Assembly: GCF_902686445.1 (NCBI RefSeq)
Contig: NC_062217.1
Coordinates: 87,229,758-87,293,757, forward strand
Length of the DNA: 64,000 bases
Direction: 5' to 3'
DNA from: Sciurus carolinensis
Taxonomy: Eukaryota; Chordata; Mammalia; Rodentia; Sciuridae
Below the pieces are notes generated by a model. The model saw nothing but the letters and a program-made list of their open reading frames with translations, was not told where the DNA came from and ran no database searches. Below are positions 1-10,232 of the stretch, piece by piece. The translations under genes were made by a program, and so were the position numbers. The first letter of the stretch is position 1. The number at the start of each line of letters is the position of its first letter.

Positions 1-967
1 ACACTTATACTAAAAAAGTTATGCATTGCTTAACTGAAATGCATATCTAACTGGGTGTCCAGTATTTTTATTTACTGACTCCGGCCAGCCTCCTCCCTCT
101 AGATGCTTTAGGCATGAGTCCTTTACTGCTTGTACATCCACAGGCACATCTGGGGACATTGCCTAAGCTCTAAGCTCTATTAGTCTGTTTGTTGTTAGGC
201 CAAATAAGAAAATAGACACATTTCAAATTTTCTCTTTTTACTATGCCATTCCTTCCCAAGAGCCACATGACCAGTTCAGATTAAGACTATCACTTTGAGT
301 ATGAAAGTAAGGTTTTTTTCTTTTCTTTTTCTTTTTCTTTTCTTTTAAATCAATCCCTTTGGACAGAAAATTCTTACTACTGATCCACAGATTCTTGTAT
401 TTTGTAACTGTGTTGTAGGAATTCAGTGCCATCTTGAAGCTAGTGTCTAATTCTTAAAGGTTACCAGCAGAGGGTGCATATTTTACAATGACACTGGTTT
501 GGGTCACCAGATGATATCATGGCCCAGTGAGGCCACTTAGAATCAGTCAGACTCCAAGCATTTATAGACCACCCCCGGATCCACAACCATGAGGCAAATG
601 TTTCCTTTCTGACTGAGCATAGGATAACTTAGGTGAAAGACAAGTCCCAAGGAAGCAAGCAAATAAGTGAAAACAAGAAAAAATAATCAAGAAAAACAAA
701 ATATCACAACAAAAATAGGCACAAATTAACAGCAAACTAGAAGAACTAAAAGAAAAAACAAATTGTGATTGTTTCCCTTCTCCTAGGGTTGGATGGTATT
801 TGGAAACATGTTTAACCTCTCTAGACTTGCTTCTTTTCTGATTAGCAGCCTCATTATCTGCTTTCTCCTAAGAGCTAAGGCATCACAACCTTGGTTCTAT
901 GGTTCTCTGCCCATTTCATTTCATTTGTCTCTTCAGATGTGTTTCCCTTGAAAACACATCTGTTATT
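1..967. other. No gene recognised; simple tracts only
   Basis: I see no exon, RNA gene or repeat family I can name. A T/C-rich run lies at 311-346 and an A-rich stretch at about 652-766. Short open frames here look spurious; one is a lysine run read off the T/C tract. Confidence 0.6.
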
Positions 968-1058
968 TACTTTTATTTTTGAAGTACTAGGGATGGAACC
1001 CAGGACCTCATACATGCTAGGCAAGTGTTTTATTACTGAGCTACACCTCATATCATAA
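968..1058 (-). mobile_element. ID SINE
   Basis: Reverse-strand ID element. The tRNA-derived body reads in reverse as ACTAGGGATGGAACCCAGG, then the A-box complement ending CTGAGCTACACC. Diverged, and its T-rich (poly-A complement) flank is short. Confidence 0.85.
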
Positions 1059-1148
1059 CCTCTGAGACCTTTTTTAGGTTCCTTGGAGGCATAATCACAG
1101 TTGGACATGTAGTAGGTGCCTCCACATGTCATTCTCCTTGTATAAATG

Positions 1149-1245
1149 AAAAAAATTTTTTTTGCTTTTTGCGATGCTGGGAATTGAATTTAGGACTTAG
1201 CAAATGGTAGACAAGTGCTCTACCACTGAGCTATATCCTTAACCC
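1149..1245 (-). mobile_element. ID SINE
   Basis: Second reverse-strand ID copy about 90 bases after the first: T-rich tail at 1154-1171, GATGCTGGGAATTGAA core, and an ACTGAGCTATATCC end. Diverged enough to be an independent insertion rather than a duplication. Confidence 0.85.
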
Positions 1246-1290
1246 TAAGTGTAAAAAATGTTAACATACTAATTTAAAAGGAGAACCCAA

Positions 1291-1410
1291 GCAGGGCATG
1301 GTGGTGTAGCACTTGGGAAGCCGAGACAGTAGAATCACTTGAGCCTAGGAGTCTGAGATCAGCCTCAGCAAAATTCTGTAACAAAATATACATTAAATAA
1401 ATAAATAAAG
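1291..1410 (+). mobile_element. B1/Alu-like 7SL SINE
   Basis: Forward 7SL-derived monomer: GCAGGGCATGGTGGTG head, a degenerate GAGTCTGAGATCAGCCTC B-box region and an AAATAAATAAATAAAG tail. It has the 'cttgagcctaggag' variant, without an ID tail, so it belongs to the free B1 class rather than the composite B1-dID class. Confidence 0.85.
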
Positions 1411-1614
1411 TCCATAATTCTTCCTATCACCTTTGATTTCAGCGGTTAACTTTTGCAATTAGGAAAGACTTCCTTACAAGCAACTGAAAACACTCATTTT
1501 ACAGCTGGAAAACTCATTCTAGTCATGGAGGTTTCTGACAAAATAGAAAAATCATACTTTAAATTTGTTTGTGAAGCCTAAAAGGCATATCTTTCCAGCT
1601 TAGGTGAGAGGTTT

Positions 1615-1750
1615 TAAAAAAATATTTTTACTTGTAGATGGACACAGTACTTTATTTTATTTATTTATTTTTATGTGGTGCTGAGGCTGGAACCCAGTGC
1701 CTCACATGTGCTAGGCAAGGGTTCCACCACTGAGCTACAACACCAGACCT
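1615..1750 (-). mobile_element. ID SINE, long-tail variant
   Basis: Reverse ID with the extended non-tRNA 3' segment: CTTGTAGATGGACACAGTAC followed by a TTTATT-rich linker, then the ID body (GGTGCTGAGGCTGGAACCC). Seven recognisable copies in this window share this extension. Confidence 0.9.
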
Positions 1751-2210
1751 TAAGTGAGAGATTTAATATTCTCTTTATAAAAGATGCTGAATTTTGAATC
1801 TGTAGACCTGGTTTTCTTGTTTGCTCACAATTTACTGGAGCAAGATATTTTACTTTTCTTTAGTCTTAAACATGTCAGGATTGAGTAGATCAGTGGTTTC
1901 CAAATTCTGTTCTTCGAAGAATCTCTAGGGAAGCTTTAAAAACACAGATTCCTGAATCCTATACCTGAATAATTCTGGGATAAGTCTTGAAAGTTTTTAT
2001 AAACCTTCTCAAGTGATTCTTATGCAACAGTGGACTTGAGAATCATGAACCACATCCCTGGTCCCCAGCCTGCCTGTGTGGACATACCTAGACCATTTCA
2101 AGAGTCTCACTGGGCTGGTCCAGTGAGAGTTGAGGTTTAACCCTTTTCCTGATAGTTCTCTTGGGGTGTGTTTTAAGGTTGAGATACTAGATGCTCTTTA
2201 AGATTCTTTC
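1751..2210. other. No feature recognised
   Basis: Unique-looking sequence of unremarkable composition. No open frame, repeat or RNA structure stood out. Confidence 0.5.
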
Positions 2211-2315
2211 TGGGGAAGGTGTGGCCTAGTAACTAGCATATGTGAGGTCCTGGGTTTAATTTCTAGCATCACCAAAAATAAACAAACAAACAAAACAACA
2301 GCAACAACAAAAACC
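2211..2315 (+). mobile_element. ID SINE
   Basis: Forward ID: GGTGTGGCCTAGTAACTAGC (A-box region), GAGGTCCTGGGTTTAATTTC (B box), then an A-rich tail with CAAA and CAA units. Confidence 0.85.
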
Positions 2316-4049
2316 CTTGTGGTTCTAACTCTTGCTGGTCTGAGAACTCTTTCTTTACACTTCACCTTGCCCTTCTAAGTACTTCCCATGGTAATTTTAT
2401 CACATTTAATTAAAATGGGGTGCTTTCCTCTTATAGCCCTTATCTGTGGAGAAAGGGGCAAATGTCTCAGCAGCCCCCTGACAAAGGGCCTCTCTTGTTC
2501 ATAGAAAAAAGGGGATTGTGGAAATGTGGATGAGGCAGTACAACCAATTCCACCTCCAGAGACTACATGAAGTGAGATGCATATCTCACCAATGGTAAGT
2601 TAGTATGTCCCAGTCTGAGTTGGTGTCTGGTTTCTATGTTTGTGTCACTGACATCTGTAGAAAGGTTTTCATAAACAGAGTTGTAGATTCATTCTATAGC
2701 AATATGTTGAATTGGAATGACCCCCAAATTAATCATAGTTCCAATTATTTTTGCATTTTTAGATGTAACTGGTGAGTATATGTTTTATGAAAGAGTGAGG
2801 GAACACGTTGCCAGCATGCAGAGCCTCCAGCTGGAGCCTATATTGTCTCCAGCATTCAGAGCTGCCTGGGCATCTTTGGCCAACTGAGGACAGACTAAGT
2901 AGAAGGTAGTCAGTGGAGGGACCTGCTTACAAAGAGGTGCCAAGTATGCAAGGGTTGATCAGGAGAAAACCTTAGTCACTGGAAGGACAGGCAGTGTCTT
3001 GTCATGTCAGTTGTCTCATGGCCCAGATCATGGATGCACCTCTGGCAGGAGGATACTAATAGTCAAAGTTCAAATGTCAAAAGCGCTCTGAAGGCCCTGA
3101 GGTTTTGGTGCCTGCAGTCTCTGAGCATCAGTAGTTACAATGCCTGATAAAAGACCAAGGGGTTCAACAGGAATTTTCAGGAAGTGGTGGCAATTCCTGG
3201 TGTTTGGTGGATGTGAAATGAGTATGAGCAGGGCTATAGCAGAGAAGAGGAAGGAGAGAGACTGGACCGTTTCTGATATTTAGAGCCACTGGAGGTTCTG
3301 AGGCACCAGGGTTCTGAATTGGCAGAAGGGAATAAAGCCAAGAGAACCCAGTCTACATCCATGTTGTCAGTTTCCAATACCAGAGACCTGGTCTTGGCTT
3401 CAGACGCCTGTGGTCTCTAGATTTTTCAGTTTAGTTTAGTGAATACCATGCTTTGTTAATTGTTATCCACCCCTCTGTGGTGGGTTATTTGACTTGATGC
3501 TGACATCAGAGTATGTAAGCTGGTTCTGTTGCAGAGACAGAGCATTGCTCCTGCAGTGAGTGAAGGAGGGACTGTGGAGCCTACTAGGCCAGACCATTAC
3601 AGATTGCTTAGAGCTCCAATACCACATGCCTGTTCTCATGAAGTGCCTGTGAAAACTTCTCAGCACTGGAGTGGTGAATGAGAGGCATATTTATTTACAT
3701 CCAGACTTGAACGAGAAGATCTAGACCTGGGGTTGTGCCAGGGAACCACCCCCTTCCCAAGAAACTGGGCTTGACATTGGTTGGGAAACAGGTCTTTTGC
3801 CAAGAGCATCAATGTACTGTGTCTCAGCAATCAATGAAAGGCATGCCAGATGGAAGTGAAAATGCTTGTCTCTGTTTAGTCATTCCACCTTACCTCTGAT
3901 GTAACCTTTTAGGCATAATGAAATTATGCAGTATGCAGTTTGGAGCCAAATGTGTCTGGATGTTGCTGTGAAGTCATAATTTTTAAAAAATATGGTATTA
4001 ACAGTTACATCAATAGACTTTGAGTAATGCAGATAACCGTACCTCCAAA
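2316..4049. other. 1.7 kb without recognisable gene or repeat
   Basis: Mostly unique-looking sequence. GTAAGT after ATG at about 2593 resembles a splice donor, but there is no open frame leading to it. Could contain ancient repeats below my recognition limit. Confidence 0.45.
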
Positions 4050-4295
4050 ATAGGGGGTGGGACTCATCTAGTCATGTAGGCCTTAGGAGATATGATGAAG
4101 GCCCCCTGAGGAAGAGGAAACTTTGCTGCAGACTGCCTCCTCTCTACACTGAATCACTAACTCCAGCCTGCTCTGCAGATTTTGGACTTGCTATCCCCAT
4201 ATTTTGTGAGTCAATTCTTTAAAATAAATCTGTTTCTTCTTTTCCTGTCTCTGTCAACTCTGTTGGTTTTGGGTCTGTGAAAACTGGAATACAAC
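4050..4295 (+). mobile_element. MLT2-like LTR, 3' part
   Basis: The stretch around 4165-4290 follows the 3' end of MLT2-type ERVL LTRs as I recall it: CCAGCCTGCTCTGCAGATTT, GGACTTGC, a GTGAGTCAATTC..AAAATAAATCT polyadenylation block, then a decayed 'tctgtg...aatacaa' end. The 5' part is not recognisable. Family assignment is from memory. Confidence 0.55.
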
Positions 4296-4364
4296 CTCCT
4301 TAAGCTCTTCAGCTCAGCAAACTACATGGAGACCTTCTAGCAAAAGAGAAGAAAATCATATGTA

Positions 4365-4540
4365 AGTTGGGCATGTGGTGCAGGCTTGCAGTCCCAGCTA
4401 ATCTGGAGGCTAAAGGGGGAGGCTTAGTTGAGCTCATGAGTTTGAGACCAGTCTGTGCAACATAGTGAAACTGTAGCTTAGAAAGAAAAAGAAAGAAAGA
4501 AAGAAAGGAAAAAAGGAAAAAAGAAAGGGGGGGGGGAGAC
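4365..4540 (+). mobile_element. B1/Alu-like SINE with expanded purine tail
   Basis: Forward 7SL monomer (GTTGGGCATGTGGTGCAGGC head, GAGTTTGAGACCAGTCTG B box, CAACATAGTGAAAC end). The A tail at 4480-4540 has expanded into AAAG units ending in a G10 run at 4528-4537. Confidence 0.85.
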
Positions 4541-4639
4541 CTGTAAGAATCTTAGAATTTTTTGCCTTTTGTGATGAAGTTTTATATGAAAAAAGTTATA
4601 GATGAAAGCGCAGATATTATCATCAGACTGCTCCATTTT

Positions 4640-4803
4640 CTCCTCCCCCTTCCTTCTTCTTTCCTTCCAGTACTGGGAATAGAATGCCAGAGTTACATCC
4701 CCAGTCCTTTTTATTTATTTCGAGACATGGTTTTGCTAAATTTCCCAGGCTAATCTGAAACTTGCGGTGCTCCTGCCTTAGCCTCCTGAGTTGCTAGGAT
4801 GCC
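4640..4803 (-). mobile_element. B1-dID composite SINE
   Basis: Reverse composite: a shortened ID part (CAGTACTGGGAATAGAATGC ... CCCCAGTCC) followed by the B1 part in reverse (GAGACATGGTTTTGCTAAAT ... CTCCTGCCTTAGCCTCCTGA). The 5' end of B1 is cut short. Confidence 0.8.
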
Positions 4804-5115
4804 TGCTCTGTTTTCATAGATCAAATTTCCTCATGATTTGTTCTGAAGCCACTTTATGCACACTGGGGTATTGAGTTAGCATGGTAAGCCAATAATGAAC
4901 TATCAATTCCAGAGAGAGAAGCACCAACCAAGAGCTCTGGTTTTGATTTATTTCAGAGGTTGCAGGAAATGATTTGAATTAGATTTCACTGGGTACAGTG
5001 GCACAGGCCACGGAATGGTGATTTCTTTGAGGTCTTCACTTATGAGTGGCTTCCCCAAATGTGTGTTATAGAATCTTAATACTGCAACAGGACCATAAGG
5101 ATAATACGTTCACCA
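4804..5115. other. No feature recognised
   Basis: About 310 bases of unremarkable sequence; 4997-5013 holds a B1-like head scrap (GGGTACAGTGGCACAGG) too short to call. Confidence 0.4.
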
Positions 5116-5213
5116 TTTTTTTTTTTTTTTTTTTTGATGGTGCTGGGGATTGAACTCAGGGCCTTGTGCATGCTAGGCAAGCATTCTACCAACTGAACTA
5201 TATCCCCAGCCCC
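5116..5213 (-). mobile_element. ID SINE, nearly intact
   Basis: One of the least diverged ID copies: T20 (poly-A complement), GATGGTGCTGGGGATTGAAC, the full body and TATATCCCCAGCCCC end. TCACCA occurs on both sides (5110-5115 and 5214-5219), a plausible short target-site duplication, so the insertion is relatively young. Confidence 0.93.
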
Positions 5214-5345
5214 TCACCAATGTTTTATACTATAGATTTATCTTTCTCCTTCGTTGCCATGCTTTCTAATGTAAATTAAAGCTGTCACTATAGAAAAACG
5301 ATATAGTGGTTCCTCAAAAAAATTAGAAATAGAGCTGAGAGCTGA

Positions 5346-5390
5346 GTGTCTATCAGCTGATGAATGGATTAAAAAATTGGTGTATACACA

Positions 5391-5424
<34 letters not shown>

Positions 5425-5446
5425 ATGGAATACTATTCAGCAATAG
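5346..5446 (+). mobile_element. L1 ORF2 3'-end fragment with (CA)n
   Basis: The text 'gatgaatggattaaaaaatt ... tggaatactattcagcaa' is the C-terminal ORF2 coding block seen in the other L1 copies here (compare 17278-17331). The A/T-rich codon run has expanded into a (CA) microsatellite at about 5394-5421. Both ends are cut. Confidence 0.75.
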
Positions 5447-5559
5447 TAGTTCCAGTACTTGGGAGACTGAGGTAGGAGTATCACTTTATCTCAGGAATTT
5501 GAGGCCAGTTTAAGGCAACATAGTAAGATCCCTTTTCAAAAAAGGAAAAAAGAAAAAAA
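5447..5559 (+). mobile_element. B1/Alu-like SINE, 5' truncated
   Basis: Forward 7SL monomer lacking its first bases: CAGTACTTGGGAGACTGAGG, GAATTTGAGGCCAGTTTAAG, CAACATAGTAAGATCCC, then an A-rich tail. It abuts the next SINE directly. Confidence 0.8.
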
Positions 5560-5745
5560 GGCCAGGCACAGTGACACTCACCTGTAATCCCAGCTACTCA
5601 GAAGACTGAGGCAGGAGGATTGCAAATTCAAGGGCAGTCCTGGCAACTTAGCAAGACCCCATCTCAAAAAATAAAAAGGAATAGGAGTGTAGTTCAGTGG
5701 TAGAGCACTTCTGAATTCAATTCCCAGTATCAGAAAAAAAGAAGA
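5560..5745 (+). mobile_element. B1-dID composite SINE
   Basis: Forward composite: B1 head GCCAGGCACAGTGACACTCA, B box GCAAATTCAAGGGCAGTCC, CTCAAAAAATAAAAAGG linker, then ID-derived GTGTAGTTCAGTGGTAGAGC and CAATTCCCAGTATC with an A tail. It inserted at the tail of the preceding B1. Confidence 0.9.
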
Positions 5746-5759
5746 GAAGGGCTGAGACT

Positions 5760-5970
5760 TTTCTGAAGAAGGACTAATTTTACCTATGACAACAGGCTTG
5801 ACTCAGTTCCCCAAGTTCCAACTGCCTGTCCTAACAGCCTGCAGCTTGCCTTGCAGCCTGTGCAATTGTGTCAGCCAATTCCTGGCACTCAGTCTTTTAC
5901 TATATATCTTCTATTGCTTCTGTTTCTGTAACTGGTCTCTGACTGATCCAATTGCTACAAGTGCTTTCTA
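5760..5970 (+). mobile_element. Possible old LTR 3' end
   Basis: The run 'gcagcttgccttgcagcctg ... tcagccaattcct ... tgtttctgtaactggtctct' has the order of motifs found at MLT2-type LTR ends but is strongly decayed. It may be unrelated unique sequence. Confidence 0.35.
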
Positions 5971-6490
5971 GATGGGCAGATAGAAATTCAATGGCGCTAA
6001 GTGGCTTTCACAATATCATAGAGGGAGTGACAACACAAGGACAAATAACCTGGAGTTATTTTTGGTATGTAGCCTGTACTTCACCCTCTTGACTCTCGGC
6101 ATAAAGGATTCACTCTCTTGACTCTTGACATAAAGGAAGGAAAGATTTATTGAATGTTCTCTATAAAGTTCCACAAAAGTTTTATGAGAGTTGACAGAAA
6201 CAAGAAGCCTTCCTTGGAAATGCTAGGCAACTATTTATCTCTCCCCACTCCCTTCACTCTCTAAGAATAGAACAGGCTGTTTAAAAACTTCTTAGAAGAC
6301 AAATTCATTTTATTGCTGCTCACTGACAAAGTGTGGTGCTGATGAACTGGAAGGGCAGACAGTAGAGAGTTGCATCAAGTATGGGATTTTGGATGGGCAG
6401 TGTCCCAAGGAGAAGTGGGAGAAAGTCTTCCCAGGTGAAATGGCACTTAGACCTGAGTGAACTCACTTCTCCTCTCATAGTCACCAAGGA
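5971..6490. other. Unique-looking; short imperfect tandem duplication
   Basis: No gene seen. At 6082-6139 a unit of about 28 bases (CTCTTGACTCT..CATAAAGGA) occurs twice with a few differences. Confidence 0.45.
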
Positions 6491-6560
6491 CAGTTTTGCT
6501 TTTTCCCAGGGCTTCATGCATGTTAGACCAGTTTTGTCCTCTGAGCTACACCCCCAGCCC
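6491..6560 (-). mobile_element. ID SINE, partial
   Basis: The reverse ID body lacks its T-rich tail and first half: CCCAGGGCTTCATGCATGTT ... GAGCTACACCCCCAGCCC. It starts mid-element, consistent with a recombination breakpoint inside the ID. Confidence 0.75.
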
Positions 6561-7101
6561 ACTTCAGGTCTCAAAGTCAGGTAGGACAATTAGAACCCAG
6601 AACTGAAGTACCCAGGTGGATTGAGCATAGCAAGATAAGACAAGAGGAGGCTGGAGAGAACTTTGCTATCAATGATAAGTAGCATTCTGTACCTGAAAAC
6701 CTGGAAAAATCTTGACTAATTAACTATAAGGAGATACATTGGAAAATCTTGCAAAGTTCCTTTAAAGAAAAAAAAAATAAGTAATGAGGTAAGAGTTCAT
6801 CACTACAGTTTGGAGGAATGGCTCCTCCCAAACCAGATAAAACTTCTGAGTGTAAGAAGGGAGAGACTATGCCCCAAAAGTATTCACTTAGAATTAAACT
6901 TTGTATTTTCCTTATGAGTTCAGCATATCCTTAAAATAGAATTTTAATTTGTGTTCCCATAAAGTCTGTGCAAATATGGATTCTAATATAGGTTGGAGAA
7001 TTATATCAAGGTCATAAGTGTATGATGTATGAATTGTATTGGGTTCTTATGTAATCCCCTCATTTAGGGGCAAAAACCCAGGAATGATAGAAATCTTTCT
7101 C

Positions 7102-7110
<9 letters not shown>
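6491..7110 (+). repeat. Tandem segmental duplication, copy 1 (uninterrupted)
   Basis: This segment matches 7252-7556 plus 22831-23165 in the same order and orientation, at roughly 85-92% by eye. It runs from inside a reverse ID element, through a part starting CCCACTTCAGGTCTC (6557 on), across an A11 run at 6768-6778, into GTAATGAGGTAAGA and on to the CATTTAGGGGC block near 7070. Because it is continuous across the A-run, copy 1 shows what copy 2 looked like before the L1 insertion. The same-orientation ID elements at its borders suggest unequal crossing-over between SINEs. Confidence 0.85.
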
Positions 7111-7149
<39 letters not shown>

Positions 7150-7188
7150 TTCTTTCTTTTTTTCTTTCTTTCTTAATTTCTTAATTTC

Positions 7189-7230
<42 letters not shown>
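7096..7230 (+). repeat. (CTTT)n / (CT)n microsatellite
   Basis: A pure CTTT run around 7102-7148, imperfect T/C to 7190, then a CT run of about 38 bases. The matching place after copy 2 (23166-23199) has only a short TTCATTC/CCTTCC tract, so the expansion is specific to this junction. Confidence 0.95.
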
Positions 7231-7234
<4 letters not shown>

Positions 7235-7251
7235 CATTTCTTCCTTTCTTT

Positions 7252-7325
7252 TCAGTGCTGAGGATGGAACCCAGCACTTCATTCATGTTTGGCAAGTTCT
7301 CTCCACTAAGCTACACCCCCAGCCC
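7252..7325 (-). mobile_element. ID SINE
   Basis: Reverse ID body, AGTGCTGAGGATGGAACCC to CTACACCCCCAGCCC, joined to the same CCCACTTC sequence that follows the ID of copy 1. Its T-rich tail merges with the CT microsatellite. Confidence 0.85.
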
Positions 7326-7556
7326 ACTTCTGGTCTCATAGTCAGATAGGACTGTTAGAACCCACAGTAGAAGTACCCAGCTGGAGTGAGCATAGCAAGA
7401 TGGAACAAAAGGAGACTGGAGAGTAGAACTTTCCTATGTGCGATAAGTAGCATTCTATACCCAAAAACCTAGAAAAATGCTGACCAATTAACTCCAGAGA
7501 CAGGGAGATACATTGGAAAATCTTGGAAACTTCCTTCCAAGAAAAAAAAAAATGAG
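7326..7556 (+). repeat. Tandem duplication copy 2, left half
   Basis: Parallel to 6561-6775: GGTCTCATAGTCAGATAGGA, GAAGTACCCAG, GATAAGTAGCATTCTATACC, GGAGATACATTGGAAAATCT. It ends in G-A11-TGAG at 7541-7556, where L1-a begins. The continuation (GTAATGAGG in copy 1) reappears only at 22841 and beyond. Confidence 0.85.
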
Positions 7557-8784
7557 CTGGGAGACAAAGATGGCAGAATAATGTGAGGCAGCATCTCAAC
7601 TTGGTTACCCAGAACTCAAATAGCAGGAATACCTGGTCTCCCTGAAAAAACATCCTGAGACTGAAGGGACAGTCTACCCTAACTGAACCACAGACTGCTT
7701 AACTCATTAATTGGATTAAAAAACAAAATAAAATAAAACAAAACAAAAACCCTTTCCACTAGAGTTTATCAATAACCCACGATCCAGGAGCCATCTTGGG
7801 ACTACAGCATGGCAGATCCTATGGAAACAGAAACCCAGATCTGTGAATTTGCAGCAAGGTCTGTATGGGCCTGTCAGAGCAGAGCAATCCTATGGAAAAC
7901 CAGAAACTGGGAGCATTTTGCCCAGGGGAACACAAGTTAGAGAGACTGGAGAAAACCAGTCTCTCCCCAGTGCACGAATCCTGACGTGGGGACTGATGGG
8001 GCCGGCTACAGCAGGTCTGAAGATTGGAAGAGAGAGTGAGGGCATCCTGCTCTTGGCTCATCCAGGCAACCACCAGGTTTCTGGGGACCACTCAGGCTGG
8101 TGCTCACCAGGTATTGGCACCAGCCTAGTCCCCAAATCCCCAGTCTGGCATCCACCAATCCCCTGGTCCCACCAGGTCTGGCATCAGTCTGGCACACTTA
8201 AGGGTCCTCTGGCTCCCCAATTTCCAGGTTCCCAAACTATCATTATTCCCCAACCTGGCCCATTGCTCACAGCTATGCAGCCAGCTGGCAGGATGAAGTG
8301 TTTGGTCTTGATCTGCCTGATACAGAATAGCTCTCACACACAGGTTGTGGTAAGCAGCCCTCAGGACCACCTGGGAGAGAAGTACCTGACTGGGAATTTG
8401 AAAGGTCAGGGGTAGGAGAGATGGAGTTTGGAGACTAAATCAGAGGCCAGGAATTGTAGGGTATGCAGGTGATATAAGGGGTTAAGAACAGTCTCCTACA
8501 CCAAGCCACAACCTCACCTATCAGCTGAGAAGGGAAGCTGAGAAACTTTTGAACTCCAACTGAAACAATTGTTCAATTTTTCATCACGATCCTTTCCCCC
8601 TCTCTTTCTCTCTTTCTCTTTCTCACATCTCAACCATTTTTGAAACCAAATATTTTTCATGCATCAGTTTATTGAGAACTCAGATGTCTAAATAGTATAT
8701 TATAGTTTTGTTGTGTATTCTTTTATTTTTACTTTATCTTTTTAAAAATTTTAACTATATGTGTGTGTGTGTGTGTGTGCGTGC

Positions 8785-8834
<50 letters not shown>

Positions 8835-9214
8835 AAGTTCTATTAATTTCTCTTTCACTTTTCCTATATTTTTTTACTTCTATCTTCTCTCCTCCTTCCT
8901 CATAAACATCACATCTTACACCATTTCTGTTCTCTTTGTCCACCATTTGAAATTGTGAACCCTTTTGAAAACTTACTATTTATATTGTAGACAATAATTG
9001 AACACATAATTTCTGTTTATTGTGACAAAACTTTAGACATCTTAATAGGAGCTATTTGGCTTAATGCTATATATTGTTTGCATTGACTGCTGTTAATATT
9101 GGTCTCCCCCTTAAAGGCCAGGTACTGGAAACCTTCAGGGATACTATAAGTCTACAGAGTAGAAACTGTACTGCCTCAGATCTACACTGCTAGATGGGAA
9201 GACACACAAATAAC
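7557..9214 (+). promoter_or_regulatory. L1-a 5' UTR (internal promoter region)
   Basis: About 1.66 kb before ORF1, GC-richer than its surroundings up to ~8400. A CAAAGATGGC motif at 7565-7574, right at the 5' end, resembles the YY1-binding site that positions transcription start in human L1 (core AAGATGGC). The same motif sits at the 5' end of L1-d. A 190-codon open stretch at 7843-8415 has no recognisable homology. Later parts include a TG/TA microsatellite. Promoter activity is inferred from position only. Confidence 0.7.
8758..8831 (+). repeat. (TG)n(TA)n microsatellite in L1-a 5' UTR
   Basis: TG repeats with GC interruptions (8759-8798) run into about 16 TA units. The bordering sequence reads through as L1 5' UTR, so this is probably an expansion after insertion. 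Confidence 0.95.
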
Positions 9215-10232
9215 ATGAAAAAACAAGGGAACAAAGTGCCCAATACAAACCAAGATGCTCCAATGATAGAATCTATTGACAACATGAAGAAATGTCAGAG
9301 AAGGAGTTTAGAATGTATACAGTTAAACTGATCCACGACATAAAGGATGATGAAAGGAGTGAAATCAGAGATAAATTTTAGGAGGTAAAAGATCACTTCA
9401 ATGAAGAGATAAAGATTCTGAAAAGAAACTAAGCAGAAATCTTAGAAATGAAGGAATCAAAAAACCAATTTTTAAATTTAATGTAAAGTATCACCAATCC
9501 ACTAGACTACTTGGAATACAGAACCTCAAACAATGAAGACAAAATATATACTCTTGAAAATAAAGTTGACTTCACAGAGAAGATGGTAAGAAACCATGAA
9601 CAGAACTTCCAAGAAATATGGGATAACATAAAAAAACAAATCTAAGATTTATTGAGAGAGAGGAAGGTACAGAGATACAAACCAAAGGAATGCACAATCT
9701 TTTCAATGAAATAATATCAGAAAATTTCCCAAACCCAAAGAATGAAAGGAAAATCAAATTAAAGAGGTTTACAGGACCCCAAATGTACAAAACTACAACA
9801 GACCCACATCAAGGCACATTATAATGAAAATGCCTAACATACAGAATAAGATAGAATTTTAAAGTCTGTGAGAGAAAAATATCAGATTACATATAGGGGG
9901 AAAACAATTTGGATCTCAGCTAATTTCTCAGCCCAGACTCTCAAAGTTAGGAGGTCCTGGCATAATATATACCAAGCTCTGAAAGAAAATGGATGCCAAC
10001 CATTTCTATATCCAGCAAAATTGAGGTTCAGATTTGAAGATAAAATAAAATCTTCCATGATAAAAAAAAAAGTTAAAAGAATTCACAACTAGAAAACCTG
10101 CACTACTGACATTCTCAACAAAATATTCCATGAGGATGAATGAAAAAAAAAAAGTGAAAATCAGCAAAAGGAGGAACTACATTAAAGGAATAGTCAATCA
10201 AAGGAGAAACTAAGTCAAATTAATGCCCAGAA
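9215..10232 (+). pseudogene. L1-a ORF1 relic (RNA-binding coiled-coil protein)
   Basis: L1 ORF1p is a trimeric nucleic-acid chaperone that coats L1 RNA. The start ATG at 9215 is placed by alignment with L1-d ORF1: both begin M-(R/K)-K-Q-G-(K/N)-K followed by QTN/DxxS-like residues. The span to the ORF2 start is about 1,018 bases (~339 codons), close to the 338 residues of human ORF1p. The frame is closed by several stops and shifts, for example a TAG early in the coiled-coil part near 9379. The longest open piece, 9868-10092 (74 codons), covers the C-terminal RNA-binding part, including the WHNIYQALKENGCQPFLYPA stretch. Not functional. Confidence 0.8.

Noticed and set aside
5116..5213. tRNA gene (A and B box present in ID elements)
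   Set aside because: ID SINEs derive from tRNA-Ala and keep the polymerase III boxes but cannot form the cloverleaf and carry an A-tail; all such hits here are SINEs.
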